Positions 13,802 to 21,620 of a DNA stretch of 22,273 nt are shown here, piece after piece; position 1 is the first letter of the stretch, and each line of letters begins with the position of its first letter. The notes beneath the pieces were generated by a model, which was not told the origin of the DNA, made no database searches, and saw only the letters and a program-made list of their open reading frames with translations. The DNA is taken from positions 1-22,273 of IMG/VR virus record IMGVR_UViG_3300043435_000926; one strand, written 5' to 3'. The position numbers and the translations under genes were made by a program. This stretch comes from a virus.

Positions 13802-16800
13802 TTACATCGTCCTGTATTGAACTGTCCATACTGTGCTGTTACCAGTAGTTGGTGTTACATAAAGTACAATGTTAGATCCATTGACTCCAGCAGTTAGAGT
13901 TCCTGGTGAGCTACCAATGAACACTGTGCCGAAGATACTGTAATCAACATCTGCACCATTTGTTACCGCCTGTACAGTTTGTACACTGTATTTAGCAGTA
14001 CCATCAACGCCCTTAACAAGATATTCAACTACAGTTGCTGAATTGTGTGGGAATGAAACCAACGCTACGTTTGAAGTAGCAGTAGTAGTTAATGTTGCCC
14101 ACGCAATATGCGTATTACCAATGTTGACCTGGTTGTTTGCAGTGACAACATTAGCAGTTGCTGTATTTACCACATTGACGTTACCAGCACTTACGTTTGC
14201 AGTAAAGACGCCGTTAGTTGCGCCCAAATTGCCTACGTTAGCATTACCAGTTACACTCAATGTACCGCCAGTTGACAGGTTGCCACCAGTGATTGTTTGA
14301 GTTGCAGTGATTACACCAACAGTGTCAATATTGCCACCAGTGATATTACCAGTTGCATTCAACGTACCAGCAACGTTTACACCCGTACCAGTTACTACAG
14401 CAACGTTTGCGTTACCAGAAACACTGATATCAATGTTTCCACCAGCAACTGGCATTGATATGTTTGAAGTACCATTTGCGAGTGTGCCAATGAAGTTACC
14501 TGATGTAGTGTTACCAGTGACTGCCAAGCTGCCTAGTGTACCAACACTAGTCAAACTTGATGTTACGACACTCGACGCCAGCACTGTTCCAATCAAGTTG
14601 GCTGAATTAGCTGTTACTGGTGTTGTACCAGCAGCAGTTAACTGACCTTGTTGATTGACAGTAAACGTTGAGATCGCATCGCCTGAGCCGTATGAACCAG
14701 TAGTTACTGCTGTATTACCTATGCTGAATACAGTACCGTTCAACACCAATCCTGTACCAGCAGTGTAAGTACCAGCACCTGAGAATTGTACCCAATTTAC
14801 AGGACTTGTACCAACTGTTGTCACTGGATCAGTCATTACCCAACCAGTATCGTTGTAAGTGGTTCCATTCTGTACGAATGTAAAGTCACCACCTGCCATC
14901 TCAGTTGGAGTATTGAAGTCAGCAGCGCGAGTCAATACTGTTGAGCTTGTAACAACGTAAATACCGTTGTGCGCAGCATTGGCTTCGTTCTTGACCAAGA
15001 TTCTGTTAGTAGCAACTGCTGTGACGTTACCGTCAAAGAAGTTTGCACTAGTGAAGTCACTTGTTCCGCCAGTCAATACGAGGTTTGCACCAACACCAGC
15101 TGTGCCGTTGTTGTAAGCAATCGCACCACCCGACAATGTAGCAAGATTTGCAGTTGTTGCTGCGTATGACGGAGCGTGAACATGCAATCCTTGTGCAATA
15201 CTGTCAACGTATGCCTTTGTGGCAGCGTCGCTAGCAGCACTTGGTTCAGCAACGTTGCTGATACGGACGTTAGAAACGTCTACGACACCGATGCCTGCTG
15301 GAGTAAGAGTAATGTTGCCATTACCTGAGCCAACTGTCAATGTGATACCAGCACTTGTCAAGCTGCGGATACTGTCAGTTACGACGTTACCATTAGCTTG
15401 GACATTACCACCAACAACCAATAAGTTAGTGATAGAGCCGTTATTTGCACCGATATTACCAACAATGTTTGCATTTCCTTGAACTTCTAGTGACCCAACA
15501 TTTGCCAGATTAGTGACTGACAAGTTGTTACCACTGACGTTACCAGTTGCGACTACATTGTTGCTTGCATTCAAGTTAGAAACATTAGCATTACCCAAAA
15601 CAACAAGAGTGCTTGTTGCCTTGTCAAATGTCATATTAGCATTAGCGCCTGCTAACCCACCATCATTGAATAGAACTTGTGTGTTGCTACCTGGAACAGT
15701 GATGTTACCAGAGAAGTTACCAACCAAGTTACCAAAGAAGTTTGGAGCAGTGACATTACCTGTTACGCCCAATGTGCCACTTACGTTAGCACCTGACCCA
15801 GTTACAACAAAAGTTGTATTACCTGATGCAGTTAGCGAAATGTTGCCGTTTGGAGTCAATGCAATATTGCTATTGCCGTTCTGTACGAGTGGTGTATTCA
15901 ATGCAATGTTAGCATTAATTGTATTGCCTACGATGTTACCGATACTGTTGATATCAGTAATGTTTGCAGTACCATTAACTTGCAAGCCAGTCAACGTACC
16001 AACAGATTGGATATTTGGCTGATTGGTGCTTGTCAATGTGCCTTGCAAGAAGTTTGCAGAAGCAAGATTACCAAGATTTGCATTAGCAGCAGTCAAGTTA
16101 CCAGTGAATACAGCGATGTTACCACCGATGTTTCCAACGTTAGCATTACCAACAACATTCAATGTACCTGATGCTGACAAGTTACCAGCATTTGCTGTAC
16201 CATTAACTTGCAATGAAGTCAAGTTACCAACTGAAGTGATGTTTGGCTGTGCTGCTGTTGTCAATGTACCAGTGAAGAAGTTTGCACTGATGAGATTTGC
16301 ACCAGTGATATTACCACCAGAACCTGCACCTATTGTAATGTCATTAGCGACATTAACATAGTTAGCTTCAACCAAATTGCCCAAGTTTGCATTGAGTGCT
16401 GAGACGTTGCCTGCGAAGACACCAGCTGTTGCACCAAGATTGCCAACGTTTGCATTACCAACAACTGACAATGTTTGTGAAGAAACAAGGCCTGCTGTTA
16501 CGATGTTACCACCAGTAACGTTACCAGATGCAGTGATCAGACCAGCAGTACCTAGATTACCGACATTAGCATTGCCAGAAACACTGAGAGTTGCTGAAGA
16601 TACTACACCAACAGTAGTGATATTACCACCGATGACGTTGCCGGTAGCTTGTACGACACCGCCTGTTGTTAAGTTACCGCCCGAGACGTTACCTGTTGCA
16701 GCAACCACACCACCTGTGTTGATGTTTGCACCAGAAACGTTACCTGAAGCAACAACCGCAGCAGATGCATTGATATTTGCACCAGAAACGTTGCCCGTGG

Positions 16801-18394
16801 CTTCTACATAACCACCTGTCAACAAGTTACCGCCAGTGACGTTACCTGTTGCAGTGATGAAACCACCAGTACCTAAGTTACCAACGTTGGCGTTGTTTGT
16901 GACGCTTAATGTTGAAGACGATACTAGACCGTTTGAAGCTACGTTCGCAGCAACGATGTTGCCGCTTGAGTTCAATGCATTGACGTTAGCTGTACCAACT
17001 ACCGTGAATAAATTGGTGTTTTTGTCAAACGTGAAGTTTGCTGAGCCACCAAATGATTCGTCATCGTTGAACTGAATCGCTGTATTTGAGCCGCCTGGGT
17101 CACTTAGATCCCATGCTGCGCCGTTCGCATACAATAGATTGTCAGTCTTTACTGCGCCTGCTTCGACATTACCAGTTGTGCCAATTGTGTTGGCTGAGAA
17201 TGTTGCTACGAGTGCGCCTGCGACGTTGACAGATACGTTACCACTTGCTGCTACTGTAACATTACTTGTTCCATTAGCAATCAATGATGTGTCGATACCA
17301 GTTAAGAACGCGCCATTACCAGTAAAGTAATTGGCTGATAGATTGCCGCTTGCGTCACGTACAGCAACTGTGTTTGCACCTGCTGCTTGATCGCTATTGA
17401 AGCCGTCTAACAAGTCAGCATTCAAGTTTGCAACTACAGTTTGTGAAGTTACAACTAATGGTGCTGTGCCGTTAGCTACGTTCGATATCAATCGTGATGC
17501 AGTAACATTACCTGCTGTGTTTACGTTAGCAGCAACTAGATCGCCTGTGGCGTTTAGTGTGCCGGCTACGTTAACACCTGTGCCAGATACAACTAGTGTT
17601 GAATTACCAGCAGAAGCAACTGTTACATTGCCATTTGCAACCATTGATACGTTTGAGTTACCGTTTGCTAGTGTACCAATGAAGGTGTTAGCAGAGATAA
17701 CGTTCGCACCAGTCAAGTTACCGCCGGTACCGCCGCCAATGTTTGCACTGCCAAGAACTGTTAAGTTATTAGCAACTGTGATATAATTAGCAGTAGCTAG
17801 ATTACCTAGAGCAGCATTGCCCGAAGTAATATTGCCAGTGACACTTAATGCATTAGCAACACTTAGTGTGTTGGATGACTTGTTGAAAGTCAACCCTGCT
17901 GTTGCATTTGTTGTACCAGTGTCGTTGAATAGAACATCAGTATTTGCGCCAGGTGCAGCAAGTGTACCTTGAATATTACCGATGAACCAATTTGCTTGTA
18001 CGTTTCCAGTTACTGATACGTTAGCTGGGAAACTTACATTTCCGTCGAGTGCTGCAATAGTGACGCTTCTGTTATTGCTGATTAAAGCAAGATCAGATGT
18101 GCCGCTATTTACGTTTGCAACGAGTACGCTGTTCGTGACAGCTAAATTACCTGTAACATTAGCGCCAGCAGTGCTGACAACTAATACGTTGCTTGTGCCA
18201 CCAACACTAACAGCAAGATTGCCGCTAGATGCTAGTGCGATATTCGATGTACCAGCAACTACGTTGCTGGTGTTGACAGTTCCGACAGTAGCAGCAATTA
18301 CGTTGCCGATATTACCAGAACCATCAATGATCGTTGTTTGCTCTAAGTCGCCTACTGAGTAGCCGCCTACAGAGTTGAGTGGTTTTAATGCCAT
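13802..18394 (-). CDS. giant repetitive tail-fibre-like protein (1530 aa)
   Basis: The largest gene in the window. It opens MALKPLNSVGGYSVGDLEQT with IDGSGNI, shared with the other two fibres. Most of it is short beta-type repeats (GNVTGGN, NANVGNLGA, NGNSNIAL, NITSVG). Landmarks are LNADLLDGFNSDQA and VAVRDASGNLSANYF near residues 321-360; a 17-aa tandem array at about 511-596; and a non-repeat island at about 1055-1250 with AATKAYVDSIAQGLHVHAPS, VLTGGTSDFTS, ILVKNEANAAHNGIYVV and NGTTYNDTGWVMTD. The tip (about 1423-1530) is a separate domain ending VWTVQYRTM. There are three copies of the GSNTQ-QFND module. GGAG lies 9 bases before the ATG. Length and repetitiveness suggest an extended fibre shaft. 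I see no frameshift or internal stop. Confidence 0.85.
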   Translation of the reverse strand: MALKPLNSVGGYSVGDLEQTTIIDGSGNIGNVIAATVGTVNTSNVVAGTSNIALASSGNLAVSVGGTSNVLVVSTAGANVTGNLAVTNSVLVANVNSGTSDLALISNNRSVTIAALDGNVSFPANVSVTGNVQANWFIGNIQGTLAAPGANTDVLFNDTGTTNATAGLTFNKSSNTLSVANALSVTGNITSGNAALGNLATANYITVANNLTVLGSANIGGGTGGNLTGANVISANTFIGTLANGNSNVSMVANGNVTVASAGNSTLVVSGTGVNVAGTLNATGDLVAANVNTAGNVTASRLISNVANGTAPLVVTSQTVVANLNADLLDGFNSDQAAGANTVAVRDASGNLSANYFTGNGAFLTGIDTSLIANGTSNVTVAASGNVSVNVAGALVATFSANTIGTTGNVEAGAVKTDNLLYANGAAWDLSDPGGSNTAIQFNDDESFGGSANFTFDKNTNLFTVVGTANVNALNSSGNIVAANVASNGLVSSSTLSVTNNANVGNLGTGGFITATGNVTGGNLLTGGYVEATGNVSGANINASAAVVASGNVSGANINTGGVVAATGNVSGGNLTTGGVVQATGNVIGGNITTVGVVSSATLSVSGNANVGNLGTAGLITASGNVTGGNIVTAGLVSSQTLSVVGNANVGNLGATAGVFAGNVSALNANLGNLVEANYVNVANDITIGAGSGGNITGANLISANFFTGTLTTAAQPNITSVGNLTSLQVNGTANAGNLSASGTLNVVGNANVGNIGGNIAVFTGNLTAANANLGNLASANFLQGTLTSTNQPNIQSVGTLTGLQVNGTANITDINSIGNIVGNTINANIALNTPLVQNGNSNIALTPNGNISLTASGNTTFVVTGSGANVSGTLGVTGNVTAPNFFGNLVGNFSGNITVPGSNTQVLFNDGGLAGANANMTFDKATSTLVVLGNANVSNLNASNNVVATGNVSGNNLSVTNLANVGSLEVQGNANIVGNIGANNGSITNLLVVGGNVQANGNVVTDSIRSLTSAGITLTVGSGNGNITLTPAGIGVVDVSNVRISNVAEPSAASDAATKAYVDSIAQGLHVHAPSYAATTANLATLSGGAIAYNNGTAGVGANLVLTGGTSDFTSANFFDGNVTAVATNRILVKNEANAAHNGIYVVTSSTVLTRAADFNTPTEMAGGDFTFVQNGTTYNDTGWVMTDPVTTVGTSPVNWVQFSGAGTYTAGTGLVLNGTVFSIGNTAVTTGSYGSGDAISTFTVNQQGQLTAAGTTPVTANSANLIGTVLASSVVTSSLTSVGTLGSLAVTGNTTSGNFIGTLANGTSNISMPVAGGNIDISVSGNANVAVVTGTGVNVAGTLNATGNITGGNIDTVGVITATQTITGGNLSTGGTLSVTGNANVGNLGATNGVFTANVSAGNVNVVNTATANVVTANNQVNIGNTHIAWATLTTTATSNVALVSFPHNSATVVEYLVKGVDGTAKYSVQTVQAVTNGADVDYSIFGTVFIGSSPGTLTAGVNGSNIVLYVTPTTGNSTVWTVQYRTM
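16605..16862 (-). repeat. 51-bp (17-aa) tandem array inside the 1530-aa fibre gene
   Basis: Five consecutive 17-residue units can be read, each starting ATGNV or ASGNV and continuing (S/T/I)G(G/A)N, for example ATGNVSGANINASAAVV and ATGNVSGGNLTTGGVVQ. A partial unit flanks each side. Unit length is constant, consistent with duplication in steps of 51 bp. Confidence 0.75.
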
Positions 18395-18447
18395 GTGTGG
18401 AGTCTCCGTTTTACATGTTTTGTTTTTCTTCTATCTAATACAATCTA
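18395..18447. other. 53-bp gap between two fibre genes
   Basis: The gap holds the GGAG ribosome site of the 1530-aa gene (complement of 18404..18407). I see no late-promoter box and no hairpin followed by a T run, so the fibre genes are probably read through from upstream. Confidence 0.5.
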
Positions 18448-20046
18448 TTATGGATCATAAGCAGTCACCATTACCTTTGTTGTGATCACATTGGCCTGTA
18501 GTGGTTCAAAATAGAGCACTACCTGGTCCGGAACAATGATGTTGCCAGATACATATTCGATTGTATAATCCCCCGTGAATCCGTTTACTTCTAGCGTGCT
18601 GGTTTCGTTGTAACTCAACTCACCACCAATTAACACTACAGTAAACTTGTTAATTTGCCTCTTGTTTCCTGCAGGATCTGTCGATACAATTACAAAGTCA
18701 GCGCCCGATACGCTGTTAGCTTGTAGTGATACAATTGCCTGCTTGCTAGAAGTGCTTGTTGTTACAATAAACACTTGTTGCGTAAAAAATCTATTTATGC
18801 CAGAACCCATGGCCAGTACGTTGGCCACTAGATTTCCAGCTATTGTTACCGTGTTAGTTACTTCATTGAACGTGAAGAATGGGCTTCCGCCAAACACGCC
18901 GCTATCATTGTATTGAATCTGAGTGTTAGAACCGCTGGGCCCGCCGCCGCCGCCATTTCCATTGTCAATCCATTCTAGATTTCCTAATCCATCAGTAGAT
19001 AGAACGTAACCATTTAATCCACCACCAATATGAATATTGGCTAAATTACCTAGATTTACGTTACCTGACTGAGTGAAGTTGACATTTCCACTACCATTCA
19101 AATTGCCAGTGAAATTGGCATTTGTGTTAATCCATAATCTATCTGCTGTGATTAGATTAGACGCAGATAAATTGCCACCGTTTATATTGCCGGTAGCTTC
19201 AATATTGCCATTTACACTTAGGTTTGATAGAGTGCCTAGGCTGGTTATATTTGGCTGTGCATTATTTGTTACTGCTGCCGCTAATGGAACAGAACCAATG
19301 ATGTTTGGGCCAGGTATATTGGTAAGATTGATGCCACTACCTACAAAGTAGTTAGCAATGACTGCGTTGCCTAGATTGGCACTAGCTGCATTGACCGTTA
19401 ATCCAGTCAACGTACCTAAGCTAGTTATATTTGGCTGGGCTGCATTAGATACAGTCTGTGCAACCGTGGCATTACTTGCAATACCGGTAAGATTGCCAAC
19501 AAACGTCTGTGCTGCAACTATTTGCGCATTTAGTGTGTTACTTGTGCCATCAAATGTCAGCGTGGGTGATGCGCCAAAAGAGCCGCTGTTGTTCCACTGC
19601 AACTGACTGTTTGCGCCACCAGGAGAACCATTGCCTCCGCCGCCTGTCTGAGCGGTCCATGCTAGATTACCTAGACCATCAGTCTGTAACACATAACCGT
19701 TTACACCGCCAAAAATCTTTACATTTGCGACATTACCTAGATTTGCTGTAGTATTGACTTGTAGATTGGCAACAGTTAAAAGATTAAGACTGCTGTTAAA
19801 CGTGAAATTTGCGCTAGCCGCAAAGTTGCCGTTGTTGTTAAATTGAACTTGAGTGTTAGATCCAGCTGCACTGACTGTCAGTGGTTGACCGTTAGCATAC
19901 AAATAGTTATTTGCATAGACATACTGAGCCGTAACGTTACCTGAGGTAAAAACGTTAGAGACAACATTTCCGTTTGCGTCAATTACGGGCCTAGGTGGTA
20001 TATCGACGGTGTAGCCGCCCTGCGAATTAAAAGATTCTGCTGCCAT
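18448..20046 (-). CDS. repetitive tail-fibre-like protein (532 aa), first of three paralogues
   Basis: I place the start at the ATG at 20046 (MAAESFNSQGGYTV) rather than the TTG one codon upstream, because it matches the openings of the two following fibres and has GGAAA at good spacing. The protein has a VIDANGNVVSNV segment and three copies of the GSNTQ-QFND-TF module (GSNTQVQFNNNGNF, GANSQLQWNNSGSFG, GSNTQIQYNDSGVFG). It also has two copies of a GGxNGYVLxTDGLGNL unit, NITSLGTLTGLTVN repeats and Gly-rich linkers. The last ~115 residues (from INRFFTQQVFIVTT to MVTAYDP) are non-repetitive and beta-rich, unlike the tips of its paralogues. It is the first gene after a promoter-like gap. A structural role in host attachment is inferred from family resemblance. 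Confidence 0.82.
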   Translation of the reverse strand: MAAESFNSQGGYTVDIPPRPVIDANGNVVSNVFTSGNVTAQYVYANNYLYANGQPLTVSAAGSNTQVQFNNNGNFAASANFTFNSSLNLLTVANLQVNTTANLGNVANVKIFGGVNGYVLQTDGLGNLAWTAQTGGGGNGSPGGANSQLQWNNSGSFGASPTLTFDGTSNTLNAQIVAAQTFVGNLTGIASNATVAQTVSNAAQPNITSLGTLTGLTVNAASANLGNAVIANYFVGSGINLTNIPGPNIIGSVPLAAAVTNNAQPNITSLGTLSNLSVNGNIEATGNINGGNLSASNLITADRLWINTNANFTGNLNGSGNVNFTQSGNVNLGNLANIHIGGGLNGYVLSTDGLGNLEWIDNGNGGGGGPSGSNTQIQYNDSGVFGGSPFFTFNEVTNTVTIAGNLVANVLAMGSGINRFFTQQVFIVTTSTSSKQAIVSLQANSVSGADFVIVSTDPAGNKRQINKFTVVLIGGELSYNETSTLEVNGFTGDYTIEYVSGNIIVPDQVVLYFEPLQANVITTKVMVTAYDP

Positions 20047-20055
20047 CAAAATTTC

Positions 20056-20085
20056 CGTTTAGTATCACTTATTTATGTCTAAACG
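20056..20085. repeat. inverted repeat with 7-base arms around a promoter-like box
   Basis: CGTTTAG at 20056..20062 and CTAAACG at 20079..20085 are exact inverted copies separated by 16 bases. The late-promoter-like box lies within the loop. The loop is too long and the arms too short and AT-rich for an intrinsic terminator, and no T run follows. A protein-binding operator is one possibility. Confidence 0.55.
20070..20077 (-). promoter_or_regulatory. T4-type late promoter-like box (CATAAATA)
   Basis: On the minus strand CATAAATA matches the T4 late promoter TATAAATA at 7 of 8 positions. It sits in the 65-bp gap upstream of the first fibre gene, 23 bases before the ATG at 20046, which would leave a short leader carrying the GGAAA ribosome site. 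Position before structural genes fits late expression. Confidence 0.5.
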
Positions 20086-20111
20086 ATGATAATCAGGGGC
20101 GGTAGTATCCT

Positions 20112-21620
20112 TTATGTTGTTTTTTTCTTGGCTTTGATTTTTTCCACAAACGCTTTATATTTTTTGTAAAATATGCTTCGTTTTATAGCAGATTCACCAG
20201 CAGGAAATCTGCCTTTAACTACTTTGCGTGCATATTCGTATGCGTATTCTGGATCACTTGCTATCTTTTTTTCTGCTTCTGGCCATCTGCCTTTAACTAT
20301 GTTGCGTGCATATTCGTATGCGTATTCTATATCACTTGCTATCTTTTTTTCTGCTTCTGGCCATCTGCCACGGATTATATTTCGGGCGTACAAGTACGCC
20401 CATTCTCGATTTTTTGCAATAGCTGCTTCACCAGCAGGAAATCTGCCACCTATGACATCTGCGGCGTAATCGTATGCCCAACCGGGATCTTTTGCAATAG
20501 CTGCTTCACCGGCAGGAAATCTGCCCTGGATGATCGTGTCGGCGTACTCGTGTGCCAGTTTGGGATCTTTTGCAATAGCTGCCTCGATCTCAGGCCATCT
20601 ACCTTTCAGAACTTTTTTTGCATAATATATTGCATGATCTGGATGTTTTATTAAAACTTGTTCCGCCTCAGGCCATCTGCCTCGTACACGCTTTATCGCA
20701 TATTCTGTGAGTAATCCCAAGCTGTGAGGGTCTTTCAAAAGCAATTTTTCTAGTTCTGGCCAGCGTTCTTTTTTATAGCTTAATGTGTAATAAAAAAGAT
20801 CCCAGAGTTTGTCACTATTGCGACTTGCTGCTTTTAGCATAGCCGATTCTCCGGCTGGAAATCTTGCTTTGTAAATTTTATCTGCATATGGCAAAGCTTT
20901 CTTACCATCGGTGGTGATGGGTTTACCGGGATCGGCAAAAAGTTTTTTCAAAACTGGATGATCGTGTGCAAAATGTTTTATTAGCGTGGCTGATAGTTGA
21001 CGATCTTTTGAATTCATGAACTGTCCAGACGGGAAATGAAACTGATATTTTTCGCCATTTTTATCGCGCCAGATGTACAGAGGCCCTTCGCTATGATATT
21101 CGCTAAACAGGTTATCTTGTTTGCCGGCAGTACACCATTTGGTGCCACTGCCTAAAATGCAACTGGCCTTTTGTGTTTTTGGCACAGCCAGTAATCCCAG
21201 AGGTCCGTTGTATAAAACTGTTGTGTTTGGTGGCACCTCAAAAGTCTGCTGTGTTTCGGGCGCAACTTGTTGCGGCGCTTGCAGTTCTACGTTATAGATT
21301 CTATCCATTGCGTCTTCTAAAGAATGGAAGTCGTATCTATTGATATCTCGTTGTTCTAATCTGGATTTTGCATTGATGAATTTTTCTAGTACGTCTTTGA
21401 TTCTTGGTCTGTCTTCTAGTCGGAACTGCTGTTTGTTATACTGATTTGCTAACCAGAGAGTGTATTGCTTGTTGGGGGTTGGATCCATCTCTTCTAGAGC
21501 AGCAAGAATTTGATCGACATCAGTGATGTTTTCTCTTTCAGCAGATGCCAAGAGACGAGACCCAAGATTCTTGGCTGTGATGTCTCGTTTGTACTCGATG
21601 AGAAAATCTCTAGATCTCAT
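20112..21620 (-). CDS. unrecognised TKWCTA-domain protein with 26-aa GRWPEAE/GRFPAGE repeats (502 aa)
   Basis: I do not know a named family. From the ATG at 21620 the layout is as follows. Residues 1-110 are charged and helical (MRSRDFLIEYKRDITAKN). Residues about 111-130 are a Gln/Pro linker. Residues about 130-230 are a compact domain with LYNGPLGLLAVPK, CILGSGTKWCTAGKQDN (Trp162, Cys163), GPLYIWRDKNGEKYQFHFPS and HPVLKKLF. Residues about 244-480 are nine repeats of about 26 aa with core G-R-(W/F)-P-(E-A/A-G)-E. A Lys-rich tail ends the protein. Each repeat probably forms two helices, giving an alpha solenoid. The ATG overlaps the upstream stop (ATGA); a second ATG six bases earlier lies in repeat-derived sequence. 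No signal peptide or catalytic residues are assignable. It precedes the fibre cluster. Confidence 0.8.
   Translation of the reverse strand: MRSRDFLIEYKRDITAKNLGSRLLASAERENITDVDQILAALEEMDPTPNKQYTLWLANQYNKQQFRLEDRPRIKDVLEKFINAKSRLEQRDINRYDFHSLEDAMDRIYNVELQAPQQVAPETQQTFEVPPNTTVLYNGPLGLLAVPKTQKASCILGSGTKWCTAGKQDNLFSEYHSEGPLYIWRDKNGEKYQFHFPSGQFMNSKDRQLSATLIKHFAHDHPVLKKLFADPGKPITTDGKKALPYADKIYKARFPAGESAMLKAASRNSDKLWDLFYYTLSYKKERWPELEKLLLKDPHSLGLLTEYAIKRVRGRWPEAEQVLIKHPDHAIYYAKKVLKGRWPEIEAAIAKDPKLAHEYADTIIQGRFPAGEAAIAKDPGWAYDYAADVIGGRFPAGEAAIAKNREWAYLYARNIIRGRWPEAEKKIASDIEYAYEYARNIVKGRWPEAEKKIASDPEYAYEYARKVVKGRFPAGESAIKRSIFYKKYKAFVEKIKAKKKTT
20181..20891 (-). repeat. 78-bp (26-aa) repeats in the complete paralogue
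   Basis: About nine units, the distal ones regular (two RFPAGE, two RWPEAE, one RFPAGE toward the C-terminus) and the proximal ones diverged in length and sequence. Two adjacent RWPEAEKKIAS units are nearly identical in protein and DNA. Confidence 0.85.

Noticed and set aside
14043-17786. Series of plus-strand open frames of 63-169 codons rich in Pro, Leu, Thr and Val
   Set aside because: They lie antisense to the repetitive 1530-aa fibre gene and their composition is the reverse-complement image of its Gly/Asn/Val codons. No ribosome sites or recognisable domains.
18399-18407. Palindrome GGAGTCTCC before the 1530-aa gene
   Set aside because: A one-base loop cannot form a useful hairpin, and the GGAG is explained as the ribosome site.
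18785-18805. Second CATAAATA late-box match on the minus strand
   Set aside because: It lies inside the coding sequence of the 532-aa fibre protein, encoding Gly-Ile-Asn, with no gene start just downstream.
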